DNA of 64,000 bases from assembly GCA_025765615.1 (NCBI GenBank), contig JAIVFJ010000007.1, positions 434,001 to 498,000 on the forward strand. The letters are read 5' to 3'. Position 1 is the first letter of the stretch; every line of letters starts with the position of its first letter. Made by a program: the position numbers and the translations under genes. This stretch comes from Zopfochytrium polystomum. Taxonomy: Eukaryota > Chytridiomycota > Chytridiomycetes > Chytridiales > Chytridiaceae. The notes under the pieces were generated by a model that saw nothing but the letters and a program-made list of their open reading frames with translations, had not been told where the DNA came from and did not search any database. This document shows, piece by piece, positions 19,412-29,444 of this stretch.

Positions 19412-22226
19412 TTTTTTCTCTTTTGCCTGATTGCACTTCCCCGTTTTTGACGCAACCATCGCCCTCTCCCGTGACCCCGGCGCAACATCACCGTTGTGCT
19501 ATCCTTCCCTCACCATTCTCCTCCCCCAACCTTGTAGAGCAACACCGCCACGAAAACCGAGAGCCAGAAGAGCAATGGCGCTGCGGCGAAATCAACTACT
19601 GGGGAGAAAGGGACAGCCAAAGGAGCCGGCGGCGGCACCGGCGGCGGCACCGGCGGGAAGACGCCAAGCAGCACGAGCACCGGCAAGGCGGCTGCCGCTG
19701 GCAGCGGAGCGAAACGAGGGGAAGCTAGTGGCGGCGCCGTGACAAAGGGCGGCGGCGGCAGCGTCGGAAAGGACGCGAGCAAGTCCGCGGGAACCGGAAA
19801 AGCGGGCGGCGCTACTGGCCGCCAGGGCGAAACTGGAAGTAAGACTACTCCCCGTGGTGGAGGCAGTTCTGTCGCAAACAAGAGCGGCGGCGGCGGCGCT
19901 GCCGGCGGGAAGGGCACAGCAAGCTCTGGAGGCGGCATTGCGGCCAAGAAGGGCGGTGCCGGTGCTACCGACAACAAGGCTACGGCTGGAAGCAAAAGCG
20001 CAAGCGGGGCTGCAGGCAAGGGCGGCGGAGCTACTGGTAACAAGGGCGCCGCAGGGGGCGGTACTGGGAGTGCAGTACGCGGTGGCGGCGGCGCTTCCGG
20101 CAAGAAGGCTGCAATAACAGGAGCCAAAGCGGGCACCAAGGCCAGCGAAGGTGCCGGCCGAACTGCTGCAGCAGCACGTGGTGGCGGCGGAGCGACAGGT
20201 GCCGGCAAAGTTGCCGGCAGGTGGCGGTGGCGTTCCTGCGCGTGGCGGTGGCGGAGGCGGTGTTGTCACTAAGGCCGGAGGCCAGAGAACGACGGCTGGA
20301 CGCGGGGGCGGCACGACCGGCGCCGGCAAAGGTGGTCCTGGCACCGGCAGCGGCGGGACTGCTGCGAAGACCATCGGGGGTGCTGGCAAAACGCAAACGG
20401 CGCGCGGCGTCGGTGGAGGAGCAGGAGGTGGTAAGGGACAAGCCATGACCAGCGGCGGGACTGCGGCGAAGACTGGCGGAGGAGGAGGAAAAGTGCAAAG
20501 GGCGCGCGGTGGAGGCGGTGGTGCGGGAGCCGGAGGTGGCAAGGCGGGCGGCAAGGCACCAGCAACGACAGGTGGGCGTGCCGGTGGTGCAACCGGTGCT
20601 GGAAAAGGGGCTGGTGGCGGTGGGACTGCGCGCGGCGGTGATGGAGGTGGGGCTGCCGCAAAAACGGGCGGAACTGGAGGCAAGGATGCAAACGACGCGA
20701 GGCGGCGGCACTGGTGGAGGCGGCGGCAAGACTCCAACTGCGCAGGCCGGACGCGGCGGCTCTGCAACTGGTGCCGGTAAATCTGGCGGAGGAGGAGGAA
20801 AAACGCAAACGGCGCGAGGCAGCGCCGGTGGCGGCACAGCCGGAGGTGGCAAAGGAGGCAAGGCTCCCGCGGCGAATGGGCGTGGCAGCGGCGGAGCGAC
20901 GGGTGCCGGCAAAGGTGCTGGTGGCGGAGCAGCAGGGAAGGCTGCTGGAGGCGGAGGAAAGACCCAAAGGGCGGGTGGTGGCGGGGCCGGGGGTAGCAAG
21001 GGCGGCGGTGGCAAAGCACCAGCGACTAGTGGACGCGGCAACGGCAGCGACCGGTTCTGGCAAAGGCGGTGGCGGTGGCGTTTCCGCGCGGGGTGGTGGC
21101 AGTGGGGCTGCAACCAAGGGGCAGGCGGCGGCGCGCGGCGGCGGGGCCGGAAGCGGAGGCGAGACTCTCGCCGGCAAAGGTGCTGGCGGCGGGGGCGGAA
21201 AGACGTCAGGCGGTGTGGCCGGAGGAGGCAAGGGGGGCAAGGCACCAGTCGCGGCCGGAACCGGCAAAGGTGCTGGTGGCAGGTGGAAAGACCCAAACGG
21301 CGCGCGGTGGAGGCGGCGGTTCCGGTGGCGGCAAGGCGACTGCTGCGACTGGTGGACGCGGCGGCGGAGCAACTGGAGGTGGAACCGGCAAAGGCGGCGG
21401 CGGCACAGCCGCCGGCAAGGTGGCCGGGGGCGGGGGAAAGACGCCAACGGCGCGTGGTGGCGGTGGCGGTGGAGCCGGCGGTGGTAACAAAGGAGGAGGT
21501 GGAGGCAAGGCAGCAGGTGCAGGTGGCGGTGGGACTGCCGCCAAGGTCGGTGGCGGGGGCGGTGCCGGAAAGACTCAAACCGCGCGAGGTGGCGGCGGCG
21601 GTGGTAAGGGAGGAGGTGGAGGCAAGGTACCCGCTGTCAGTGGCGGAAAAGGAGCTGGTGGCGGCGCCGGCGGGACGGCGCGCGGCGGCGGCGGCGGAGG
21701 TGCAACTGCCGCCAAGGCCGGTGGAGGTGGAGGTGGAGGTGGAGGGAAGATGCAAACGACGCGGGGCGGCGGTGGTGCTGGTGGTGGTAGTGCCAAGGGA
21801 GGCGGCGGCAGCAAGGCTCCAGCCGCGGCGACGGGCGGCAAAGCTGCAGGCGGCGGCGGTGCGGGGCGGGGCAACACTGGCGGAACGACGGCCGCCAAGA
21901 CGACTACTGCACGCACGAGCGGCGGCGGCGGCGGCGGCGGTGGTGGTGCAGCAAAGGTGCCAGCTCAAAAGCAGACGACGACGCGGGCGACGGGCGGTGG
22001 TGGTGGTGGAGGCGGAAGCGGAGGCAGTGCATCGAAGTCGTCGGCGCCGAAGCAAGCCACTCCGCAAAAGCAGACGGCGCCAAAGCAACAGCAAGCGACG
22101 GCCCCGAAGCAGCAGGCGGCGCCAAAGCAGCAAGCGGCTGCGCCGAAGCAACAGCAAGCGGCGAAGCCATCAGCAGCGGCAGCAGCCAAGCCGGCCGCGG
22201 GCGGAGGAGGAGGCAAGAAGAAGTGA
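19211..22226 (+). CDS. Giant Gly/Ala/Lys/Thr-rich repeat protein with four frame steps
   Basis: Exon 1 (19211-19360) reads MTAEERDVADKKKVQVACMT...; the intron 19361-19537 holds a run of about 37 T; exon 2 begins SNTATKTESQ. From 19600 the protein is built of variants of GGGGKTQTARGGGGG, ATGAGKGAGG and GGKAPA units, ending in Lys/Gln/Pro/Ala repeats (APKQQAAPKQQ) and GGGGGKKK. No single frame spans it: the repeat steps to the next frame near 20222, 20683, 21045 and 21270, always in the same direction, while motif and codon pattern continue unchanged. With the steps corrected it would be about 945 residues. There is no signal peptide. A basic, disordered nuclear/nucleolar or structural protein is possible; I do not recognise a family. 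Confidence 0.55.
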
Positions 22227-22813
22227 AGAGTGCAGAAGGAAGTCTGCCATCTATTTCGAGAGTGCCACTGCGGTTTTGTGACGTTTACCCTATTGCTTTG
22301 GGTTGCTGTTGCTTCTTATTGTCACTTGCTTGCATTAGCACGTGGGAGCGTTTCTTTCCTTCGACCCTTCCCGTGTAAATCTTTGGTGCGAAGTTATTTT
22401 CTGTTTCCATCCCTCTCGGTCAACACAGCAGCTTGCTTCGAGGTATCCTCGGAGTCTGTAATCGATGTTGTGGGGAGCGTTTCGTTTCTTCGTCCTTCTG
22501 GTTATAAATCTTGTCGTGCAAGAAGATTTTGTTCTTTCCAACAAACTTTAGCGTCTGATTAGAGAGATTGGTTGTGGGTCCTTCTGGAGAGGCTTGATCT
22601 TGCGTTGCGGTTGCAGAACTGCAACCGACACATCCATTTCTCCGATGCAAACTGCAGCACGGCGTTGGGACTTATGTCACCACCCCCAGTTATGACGTCA
22701 CTGCCTAATTTCATTTCCTTATGATTCAAACGCCCGTTGATGATGACGGCATGCCCTCTTAAGAAGCCAAGCACGCATAATTATGACGGTTGACATTCGG
22801 AGAGGAAGAACGA
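22227..22813. other. Intergenic, no gene seen
   Basis: 3' flank of the Gly-rich gene, then sequence of ordinary composition. Nothing supportable is seen on either strand. Confidence 0.45.
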
Positions 22814-23780
22814 TTAAACTGTTTCAAATTGTCCGTGAATTGAAGAATGAATATTGCGAATGGTGTGGTTCATAACAAAACTCTTCCGTTCATCGAAGGA
22901 CATTTTCCCCCGCTTCTGCAGCAACAGGGGCATTCCTGCGGCATACGGACTCGCCATGGATGTACCGCCATAGCACGCATAGGGACGCGTGTAACTTTGA
23001 GCGTCGGCCGCGTGAGGAGAAATACTTGAGTAGACCAGACCTCCGACGGCCCCACAGTCCGGGTTCAGTTGGAGCTCAGCATCCATACCTCCCGACGACA
23101 AGCTGGACATTGTTCCGACCACTTTATACGGGAACAAGTGTCTTTCTTGGAGATGACAACAGGGGCCTTGGGGTTCGTGAGAGGTCGCTGCAGTCGTCCA
23201 GAGGATCCGGGTTGGGTGCAACTGGGCACGAGAAGCCAGCGCAGTTGTTGCCGACAAAGTCGTAGCCCTTGACGACTTAGCAGCCGGATCCGAAGCACCC
23301 GCCGAGGCCGGGTGCTTGTAATAAATCCCCGTGTCGATGATCGCAACCGTTACTCCCTTGCCGGTGAGTCCCAACTCGCTGCGGGCCTTGTCCACCCCAG
23401 TCAGGGTATGGGTGGCCTCGGGGTGTGGTTGACTCGGATGTCCCCACGACCGTCGGTCGACGGAGTCGGACGGAGAAAACGCCAAGTGTACCTCCGAGAT
23501 CCTGGACCGCGTTAGTGGCTGATTGTCATTAATATGTGCCCTGGGGTAGTGTAGCAAACAGCTCCAAAGGTACCACTGTGTCGTGTGTCAGCCTGGGAAA
23601 ATGAGACGCCACAAAAAGTTGGTGTTGGTGGCGGTGGGAATCGGACGGTATCCTCTTGCGGTGAGATGTCCGACGAGGTTGTCGGATTGCGCACTGCAGC
23701 TTTCGCGGGTGGAAAACTCGTCCATGGCCATGTGCAGGAGGGTACCAGTGTCCTCCGCATGGGAGGCAGCGTTGGCTGGA
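22814..23780 (-). pseudogene. Subtilisin-like protease relic A (has Asp and Ser, lacks His)
   Basis: Minus-strand fragments of an S8 subtilase are scattered over three frames. At 23590-23760 a propeptide (I9-like) remnant reads LVGHLTARGY... ending CGVSFSQ. Then comes ARSELGLTGKGVTVAIIDTG, with the catalytic Asp in DTG, followed by YYKHP. The block that should hold the HGTH histidine and oxyanion Asn is missing: reading passes straight into FPYKVVGTMSSLSSGG and on to YGGTSMASPYAAG, with the catalytic Ser. Reading ends about 40 residues later (GQFETV), without the usual C-terminal domain. With the charge-relay His absent it cannot be an active protease. It lies beside relic B, and the two share propeptide and Ser-loop wording, so they come from one duplicated family. 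Confidence 0.75.
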
Positions 23781-24843
23781 GCGGCGGTTACTCGAGGAAT
23801 GGCTGCGCCTTTTCTCACCGCAAACAGGGCTTATCTGTTTTTCGAGACAAGTAGGCTGAAGCTAAATATCCGCACGATCGAGATCCCCCATTTTCTAAAG
23901 CGTCCTTCGCCTCCGATTGCTTGACTCCCGGCCGTGCGGGTAACAGCGCGTTGTAGGAAGTAGGAGACGGCACGCCGTTTGGCGGGCGGAACAAACACTC
24001 TCGCCGAATATGGGAACCCCCTTCACTAGTCGCACTTGCCAACGAGAGACCGGTTTTGGCTAAAACGAGTACCAGCGAGATCTGCGAAATCAATCAGTCC
24101 CTGCAGTCTGCCCACGGCGTTAAAGATATTGTTGGCGCAATGCAACTGTGCCTTTCCCTGTTTTCCCACACATTTGCTCTTGAAAGCACACTGGCCGGAA
24201 CGACGCGGATGCACATGAGGGCGTGTGGAAAGCGGCCAGGCCAGGCGCCACACAAGAACAACACGTTCCCGGTCCTTCGGACTATTTTGCTTTTGTTGCC
24301 CAAGCCCCGAAATAAGGTTGGATAATCTCCTTTTCCATCTCATTTTTTCATCCCCGTTGGCAACCCGTAATGTGAGCCATGTTGGCTGATCTATCCCAGT
24401 GAGAAGCGGCCAGGAATGTTTTTCATCGACTGCGGTGAAGGACAAGGGGACCGCCCCCTGGATGGGAGGGGAGGAGGGGTTTTCAAAAATTGGCTAGCAC
24501 TCTCAGCAAGTGGCGCTCCAACACGGCTAACTTTAGTAAAAGGCGAAAGTTAGAATCGCATTGAAGACTGTTGGAACGCCAGAGAGGGAACACAAGGTTG
24601 TGACAGCGGGGGAGCGTCCTTTTTTATAGTCATCGGTTTGCCAAGCACCCGCTGCGGACTGCGGCCACACGACAACGACCACCCGAGAACACAATAATCA
24701 CCGATGCGTGGGCGAGGAGGCGAGGAGGATCCCATTGAGCGCGGGCCAGGCGGCCGGCCACATCGGGCTGCGGTGCTCTCTCTGTACCGGACACTGACGG
24801 TGATGGTAAGCGCTGTTGACTTTTTGACCTTCTTTTTCTTCCC
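23781..24843. other. Gene-poor interval between relics
   Basis: No intact gene is seen. Scattered remnants of the upstream part of relic A may extend into 23780-24440 on the minus strand, but I cannot align them to a known domain. A pyrimidine-rich stretch near 24820-24845 abuts the L1 copy. Confidence 0.35.
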
Positions 24844-25456
24844 CGCCCGATTGATTGACCACCGTTGTTGTCGGCCTGCCGCGAACCAGTCCCCTTGCCC
24901 ACCCCATTCTGCGGTCCACCTAGTTAAAAATCTGTATCCTAGCGCCGAAAGATTCTGAACTTTGGTTGGAAAAATTGAGACCACGAACGCAGAAGGCTGG
25001 ACTCTGTGCGACACTGCTCAAGTATTCAACAGCATTGACGCGAATAGAGGAGCTTCGGTTCTACGACGCTATATATGCAGACAGCACCATCATCTCAAAA
25101 CTAGGCGCAATACAAAGGTAGCAAATGGCTGCAGAAATTGCATTTTCGCGCTGAATTACTGAACCAACCGCAACTCAGCCAAACTACTTCATCTTCGACC
25201 AACCGAGCTCACTCTCGCTTCTCCCCCGATCCAAAGACCTGCCTCTCCTCGAGAAAGACGCAAAAGATTTGCAAGAATTGCAGGAGCTTGCGGACTCACA
25301 GAAAGTGCAGATCGGCTCCATTTACATGAACGAGGTCTCGTCCGTGTCGAAAAAACAATGGCGAAGAGCGTCCTCACCGTCACGACCTGTGCTTCGCCGA
25401 CGAACGAATTTTAAAAAATGCCAGAACCATGAAAAGAGTGCCGAAAGAGTTGTCTA
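24844..25456 (+). pseudogene. Truncated copy of the L1-domain gene at 57981-60535
   Basis: The sequence from about 24844 closely matches, in inverted orientation, introns and exons of the minus-strand gene at 57981-60535. Shared blocks include CCCGATTGATTGACCACCG from its second intron, the exon segment giving VCATLLKYSTALTRIEELR-like sequence, the following intron, and the start of the next exon (NYFIFDQ). At about 25202 it jumps about 700 bases of the parent, to the second L1 domain (EKDAKDLQELQELA, VQIGSIY, SVSKKQW, FADERIFKN), and ends near 25456. Introns are retained, so this is a DNA duplication, not a retrocopy. Premature stops and the internal deletion make it non-functional. A palindrome begins six bases later. 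Confidence 0.85.
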
Positions 25457-25461
25457 GGTCG

Positions 25462-25521
25462 GTTAGATAGACGGTGGATTGACCATTCACTTGTGAATGG
25501 TCAATCCACCGTCTATCTAAC
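25462..25521. repeat. Near-perfect palindrome, 29-base arms, 2-base loop
   Basis: The left arm 25462-25490 (begins GTTAGATAGACGGTGG) is the exact reverse complement of the right arm 25493-25521, separated by TT. It sits exactly between the L1-gene copy and subtilase relic B. It would form a long hairpin or cruciform. It may mark a rearrangement join made by fold-back repair, or be an end product of a mobile element; no flanking duplication was recognised. Confidence 0.95.
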
Positions 25522-25681
25522 AATTGCTGCAACTTCCCGAGACGGAGCTTGTCCTCGCCGGCCGGCTACCGGCCGAATCCGTGTCCCTGACGACAATGCC
25601 GCCCCAAAAGTACACTCCCGGCGCCGACAGGCTCTGACCAGCCACGGGCGCGTTCCGCGGTCACACCCTGGTAAACACGAG

Positions 25682-27640
25682 CTACACGGGCTTGTCCGTC
25701 AGCACGCCCTGTGTGCCCGCCCGCCCGACCCCGAGCTTGTCCAGCTGGTCCTTCACCCGTCGGTCCGACCCCGTGTACACAGCCTCCGCCACACCGCTCC
25801 GCGTCGTCCCCGCGAACGCCGCAGTCACCGCCACGTTCCCCCGCGTCACGTTCACCGTCGCACCCGCCGCGATCGACCCCGCGCCTGCACCGCCCCCGGC
25901 CGCGGCCGCGGCCGCAAACTTGGCAACGAGGGACGGGCTCGCCGGGAGCCGCGTCACGAGGATCGGTGCGTCGGTTCTGCGGCCGTCGAGCCCGATGTAC
26001 GGCAAGTGGACGGCCGCGTCGTCGAGGTTGTTTGTGATGGCGATGTAGCCCGAGTACAGCAGGAACTGGGACGGGTAGACCAACGCCGGCGAGTCACTTT
26101 GAAGTTGACTTGGTGCGTGGCGCCCGGGGCGACGACGGTGGTGGAGACGGGTTCTTGGTTGTTGCCGAGCACAGGCACGCGCCGCCGGTCGTGTAGGAGA
26201 TCGTTTGCTGGACAAAGTCGCTGACGCCGTCGAACGGAACGGCGGTCAGGGCCGGGATGTTGGCGACGGTGTACGAGACGGGGGTGTCGTAATGTTTTTT
26301 GATGGTCACGGAGTAGTGGTCAGTGCGGGTGTGCTCCGAGTCGTTGAGGGCGAGGAATGAGGGCGTCACAACCAGCTTTACTCTTGCGGCGTTGTAAATG
26401 TTGAGGAGTCCGGCGCCTTGCTGTGCGACCAAGTCGATGCTGTCGGTTTTGTACGGCTTCATCGAAACGGCGTTGCTTTGAAGGACCGCTTTGACGTCTT
26501 CAAAGGCGAGCTTGCTGCGCTTTTGCAGAAGCAGCGATGCCGGCGGCGTACGGGCAGGCCATGGACGTCCCATCGAAAACTGCGTGCAGAGTGCTGACGG
26601 CTAGGGCCTGGGCCGCGTGGGAGGAGATGCTGGAGTAAACCTGGCCGCCGAAGTCGGGTTTCGACGACCAAACCTCCAGACGAGAAGCTGGACACTGTCC
26701 CAGCGACTTTGTATGGGAACTTCTTCTGGTTTTTGGTGATGATGACAGTGGCCTTTGGGTTTGCAAGGATGGCTTCGCTCGCGTCGCGACTGATGATCTC
26801 AGTTGGAATGGAGAGTGAGGAAGTTTTCCCTCTTTTTGCATGAATGAGCGAGGTGGCACCAGCATCCTTTGCGACATTGCAGCGCGCGCCGGAACCGCAG
26901 TCGGACCCGACACGGAGGAGAACGACTTTTCCCGCCGCACCGGCGTTGACGGATTTGCAGACGTCGTCCAAGACGTTGTCGGCAGCGGCCCTGGGGTTGT
27001 TGATGAAGATGTCCAAAGTCTGCGGAAATGCAAAGCTGCCGTTGATAAGGCCGGGTATGAAGCACCGTCGACGGTGAGCTCGAATTTCTACGACTCGGCG
27101 TTTTCGACCGAGGCGACGCCGAAACCACCCAGGGCGCCGGCGGGGGAGGAAAACAGTCCAGAGGTACCGTCGTTTCCGTTCGCGGAGAAGACGATGACGC
27201 CGCTCTTACTGACGTGGTCGACGGCAAGCGCATCGACGCCATCTGGGAAGTTTGGGCTATCGTCAAGTCTGGGAAGTCGCAGATGACCGAGAAATTGGAG
27301 CAGGACGAAACAGAAATTAATCCATCATGTACGACATGTTGATGATGTCCACCCCGTTGGCAGCCGCCATGAAGATCGCGGTCGTGATAATATCACGGCT
27401 GGTTTGACCCTCGCAACCAAAGACGCGGTATGCAGCGATGCTGGCCTCTGGGGCGACGCCGGTCCAGCCATTGCGACTTGCAACGGACAAGGAGAACGAC
27501 ACGCCGCAGAACAGGTCGGTGTTGACGACAGAACGAATTTTGTAGTGGAAGCCCTTTGCGTCGAGGTAGGCCTTGACGCTGCCCCCCGCGAAGACAGCAT
27601 GGTTCAGGTACGGGAACAAAAAAAAAAGATAGCAATAGAT
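25682..27640 (-). pseudogene. Subtilisin-like protease relic B (lacks Asp and His)
   Basis: Reading on the minus strand, an inhibitor-I9-like propeptide (VKAYLDAKGFHYKIRS, NTDLFCGVSFSL) passes directly into NGWTGVAPEASIAAYRVFGC, so the catalytic Asp and His regions are deleted. After VDIINMSYMMD the frame changes; the next stretch has ALAVDHVSKSGVIVFSANGN with the oxyanion Asn and a TAG at about 27094 inside ENAES-KFELTVDGA. Further frame changes separate the PA-like insert (FINNPRAAADNVLDDVC), SSFSSGG, the Ser loop DGTSMACPYAAG, KRSKLAFEDVKAVLQSN, and a C-terminal Fn3-like domain (RVKLVVTPSFLALND ... LVYPSQFLLYSGYIAITNN) ending at 25682. Several frame changes, one stop and loss of two catalytic residues mean a pseudogene of a secreted fungal S8 protease. 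Confidence 0.8.
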
Positions 27641-27808
27641 TTCGTCATTGCACACACGGTCTGGCTGTCTTTGTCGGCCCAGCTTCTTCGTCCACCCGTT
27701 CATTCCACCCGTCCTCCACGCAAGCGCAATGCAAATGGATTGATGGATCCGAGCGAGACACATGTACATACTTGGTATTGCAACAGAAGACTCTTAAGAA
27801 TTAAAGAC

Positions 27809-28708
27809 ATGTTCCGGTGGAGCGACATTGCAACCTGGACGGCAGCAGTGACCCAGCCACCGGGACCTCGATGCCGTCCTCCCCCACCACCAAGCATCCG
27901 CTGCCACACCCTGCCTCGTCATGTCCTCGAAACAATCGGCGCCCACCTCCTCCCCGCCCAAGCCTTCGCCCTCGCAACCCTCCTCCGCCTCCCCATGCTC
28001 CAGGCCGCCTCCTTCCGCGCTCTCCACCCGCTCGAATTCGACGCCGCGGTTGCGGCAGCAAGTAACGAAAAGACTACAACGACGGCGCTCCTGGACCTCC
28101 TCTGGCGATACTGCCACGCCCGCGGCCTCCCCCCGCGTTACTCGCGCAACGCCGTCACCCACCCGTGCGCGACGGGGCGGCTCGACGTGCTGCGATGGTG
28201 GCGGCGCACCGCCGCCGGGCTGGACGTCCTGGCGCAGCACGCGGCGGACGGGATCCAGACCGCGAGCCGCAGCGGCCGCGTCGACGTCCTGGACTGGTGG
28301 TTGCGCGAGAGCGGGGTCTCGCTGACGTCGTACGACACGCGCGCGGTCGATTTCGCGTGCTGCAACGGCCACGTCGACGTGCTAAGGTGGTGGCGGGACT
28401 CCAGCGGGCTGGCGATGCGGTACTCGGCGTTTGCGGTCGAGTTTGCGGCGCGAGCGGGGAGGGTCGATGTGCTGAGGTGATGGTGGCGGGAAGGCGGCGG
28501 CGGCGGGAGGTTGCGGCCGAAACTGAGCGGGCAGGCTGTGAGGGCCGCGGTGCGCGCCGGGCGGGTCGAGGTGCTGGAGTTTTGGCTCGAGAGCGGGTGG
28601 GAGCGGTTTCTCTCGGCAAAGGAGTTGGTGGACGAGGCGAACAGGTGCGGACACCCTCGCGTCGTAAAGTGGGCTGTCAAGAACGAGTCGCTGTGGGCCT
28701 CATGGTAA
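27809..28708 (+). CDS. Ankyrin-like WW-type repeat protein with internal TGA
   Basis: The start MFRWSDIATW is followed by an F-box-like helix region (LPRHVLETIGAHLLPAQAF) and then repeats of the form A-x-x-GRVDVLDWWLRESG / NGHVDVLRWWRDSSG, spaced about 33 residues apart. This degenerate ankyrin-type repeat is common in chytrid and oomycete genomes and mediates protein binding. The fourth repeat reads GRVDVLR, then TGA (28478-28480), then WWREGGG, and the same frame stays open with another repeat (GRVEVLEFWLESGW) to a stop at 28708. Relative to the other repeats the TGA is an extra inserted codon. The protein is 223 residues if it stops there, about 298 if not. It may be a recent pseudogene. 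Confidence 0.65.
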
Positions 28709-29444
28709 ACGAAGATTTCCCCCCGTTTGCCAGGTATTCTGCACCGGGACAGAGTTATTATTGAAGACCTCACAGTAAATTTGACCTATTCCAGAGATGC
28801 ATGTAGAGCGAAGGACGGGAAAATCCCAACCTCACAACAAACTGGCTTTACGAAAAGCTCTGGGATATTATTCACCCTTCAGTAGAAACATTGAAGAAAG
28901 AAACAAAAAAAAAAAAAACACCGAAGGTTACAGCAAAATCATTGGGCAGGATCTGTACGGCAACAAGAAGCACTCAAAAAGAGATGGGGGAATGAAAACG
29001 CAGAACAGAAAACACTGCAAAAAAGGAGGGGTTGGAACAGAAGCAAGAAAGGCAACTACAAGGGAAGGGGGAAAAAAGAAAGAAAAAAAGGAGGCGGGCA
29101 CTGCAAAGCACGAAGCGATTGGAAGGGAGAGGAGGGGGCCAGGAATAGGTAGTAGACACATATTTTTCAAAGAGGAAGAGGAGGCAAAGAAGGAAAAGCG
29201 ACAACTGCACACATTGGGCAAGAAGAGAAGACTGGCAGTGCAGGCCGTGAAAGGAACAGGTGACCTCCCGTATTGTCCGAGACACGCTAGTCCAAGTAAT
29301 AATGGATGCGAGGAGAAACAAACCGAGAAAAGGAAAGAAAGTCACAAGGGGCTCAGAAAGGGCAGAAAAAGGCCTTCTCAAGTCCAAACCCGCCCAGTCC
29401 CTTCCCCGAAAACTCCCCAACGAGAGAAATAAAAAATTATTTTC
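28709..29444. other. Intergenic purine-rich stretch between convergent genes
   Basis: The + strand is strongly A/G-rich, which keeps a long lysine-rich reading frame open by chance. It is best read as the 3' flank of the minus-strand BTB gene. No gene is called. Confidence 0.5.

Noticed and set aside
20200..21280. Programmed +1 frameshifting in the Gly-rich gene (AGG after GGC at two steps)
   Set aside because: No slippery pairing is apparent between GGC and GCA; loss of two G within GGN repeats explains three steps more simply. Kept only as a test in the findings.
19592..22157. Long Pro/Ala/Ser-rich reading frames on the minus strand (up to 708 residues) opposite the Gly-rich gene
   Set aside because: They are the complement of GGC/GGN repeats, which lack stop codons in several frames; no domain, start context or intron supports them.
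24550..25014. Minus-strand frame beginning MSHRVQPSAF, with a twin near 59840 on the + strand
   Set aside because: The similarity only reflects antisense reading of the duplicated L1-gene segment.
28478..28480. Reassignment of TGA to Trp, suggested by TGA beside WW here and for Trp in the haem-oxidase relic at 61201
   Set aside because: Many intact genes here end at TGA (CIA30 copies, GH28 genes, SWI3, RhoGAP), so TGA is a normal stop; both cases fit decay.
28797..29432. A 211-residue lysine-rich frame on the + strand
   Set aside because: The sequence is purine-rich 3' flank; composition alone keeps it open and no domain is visible.
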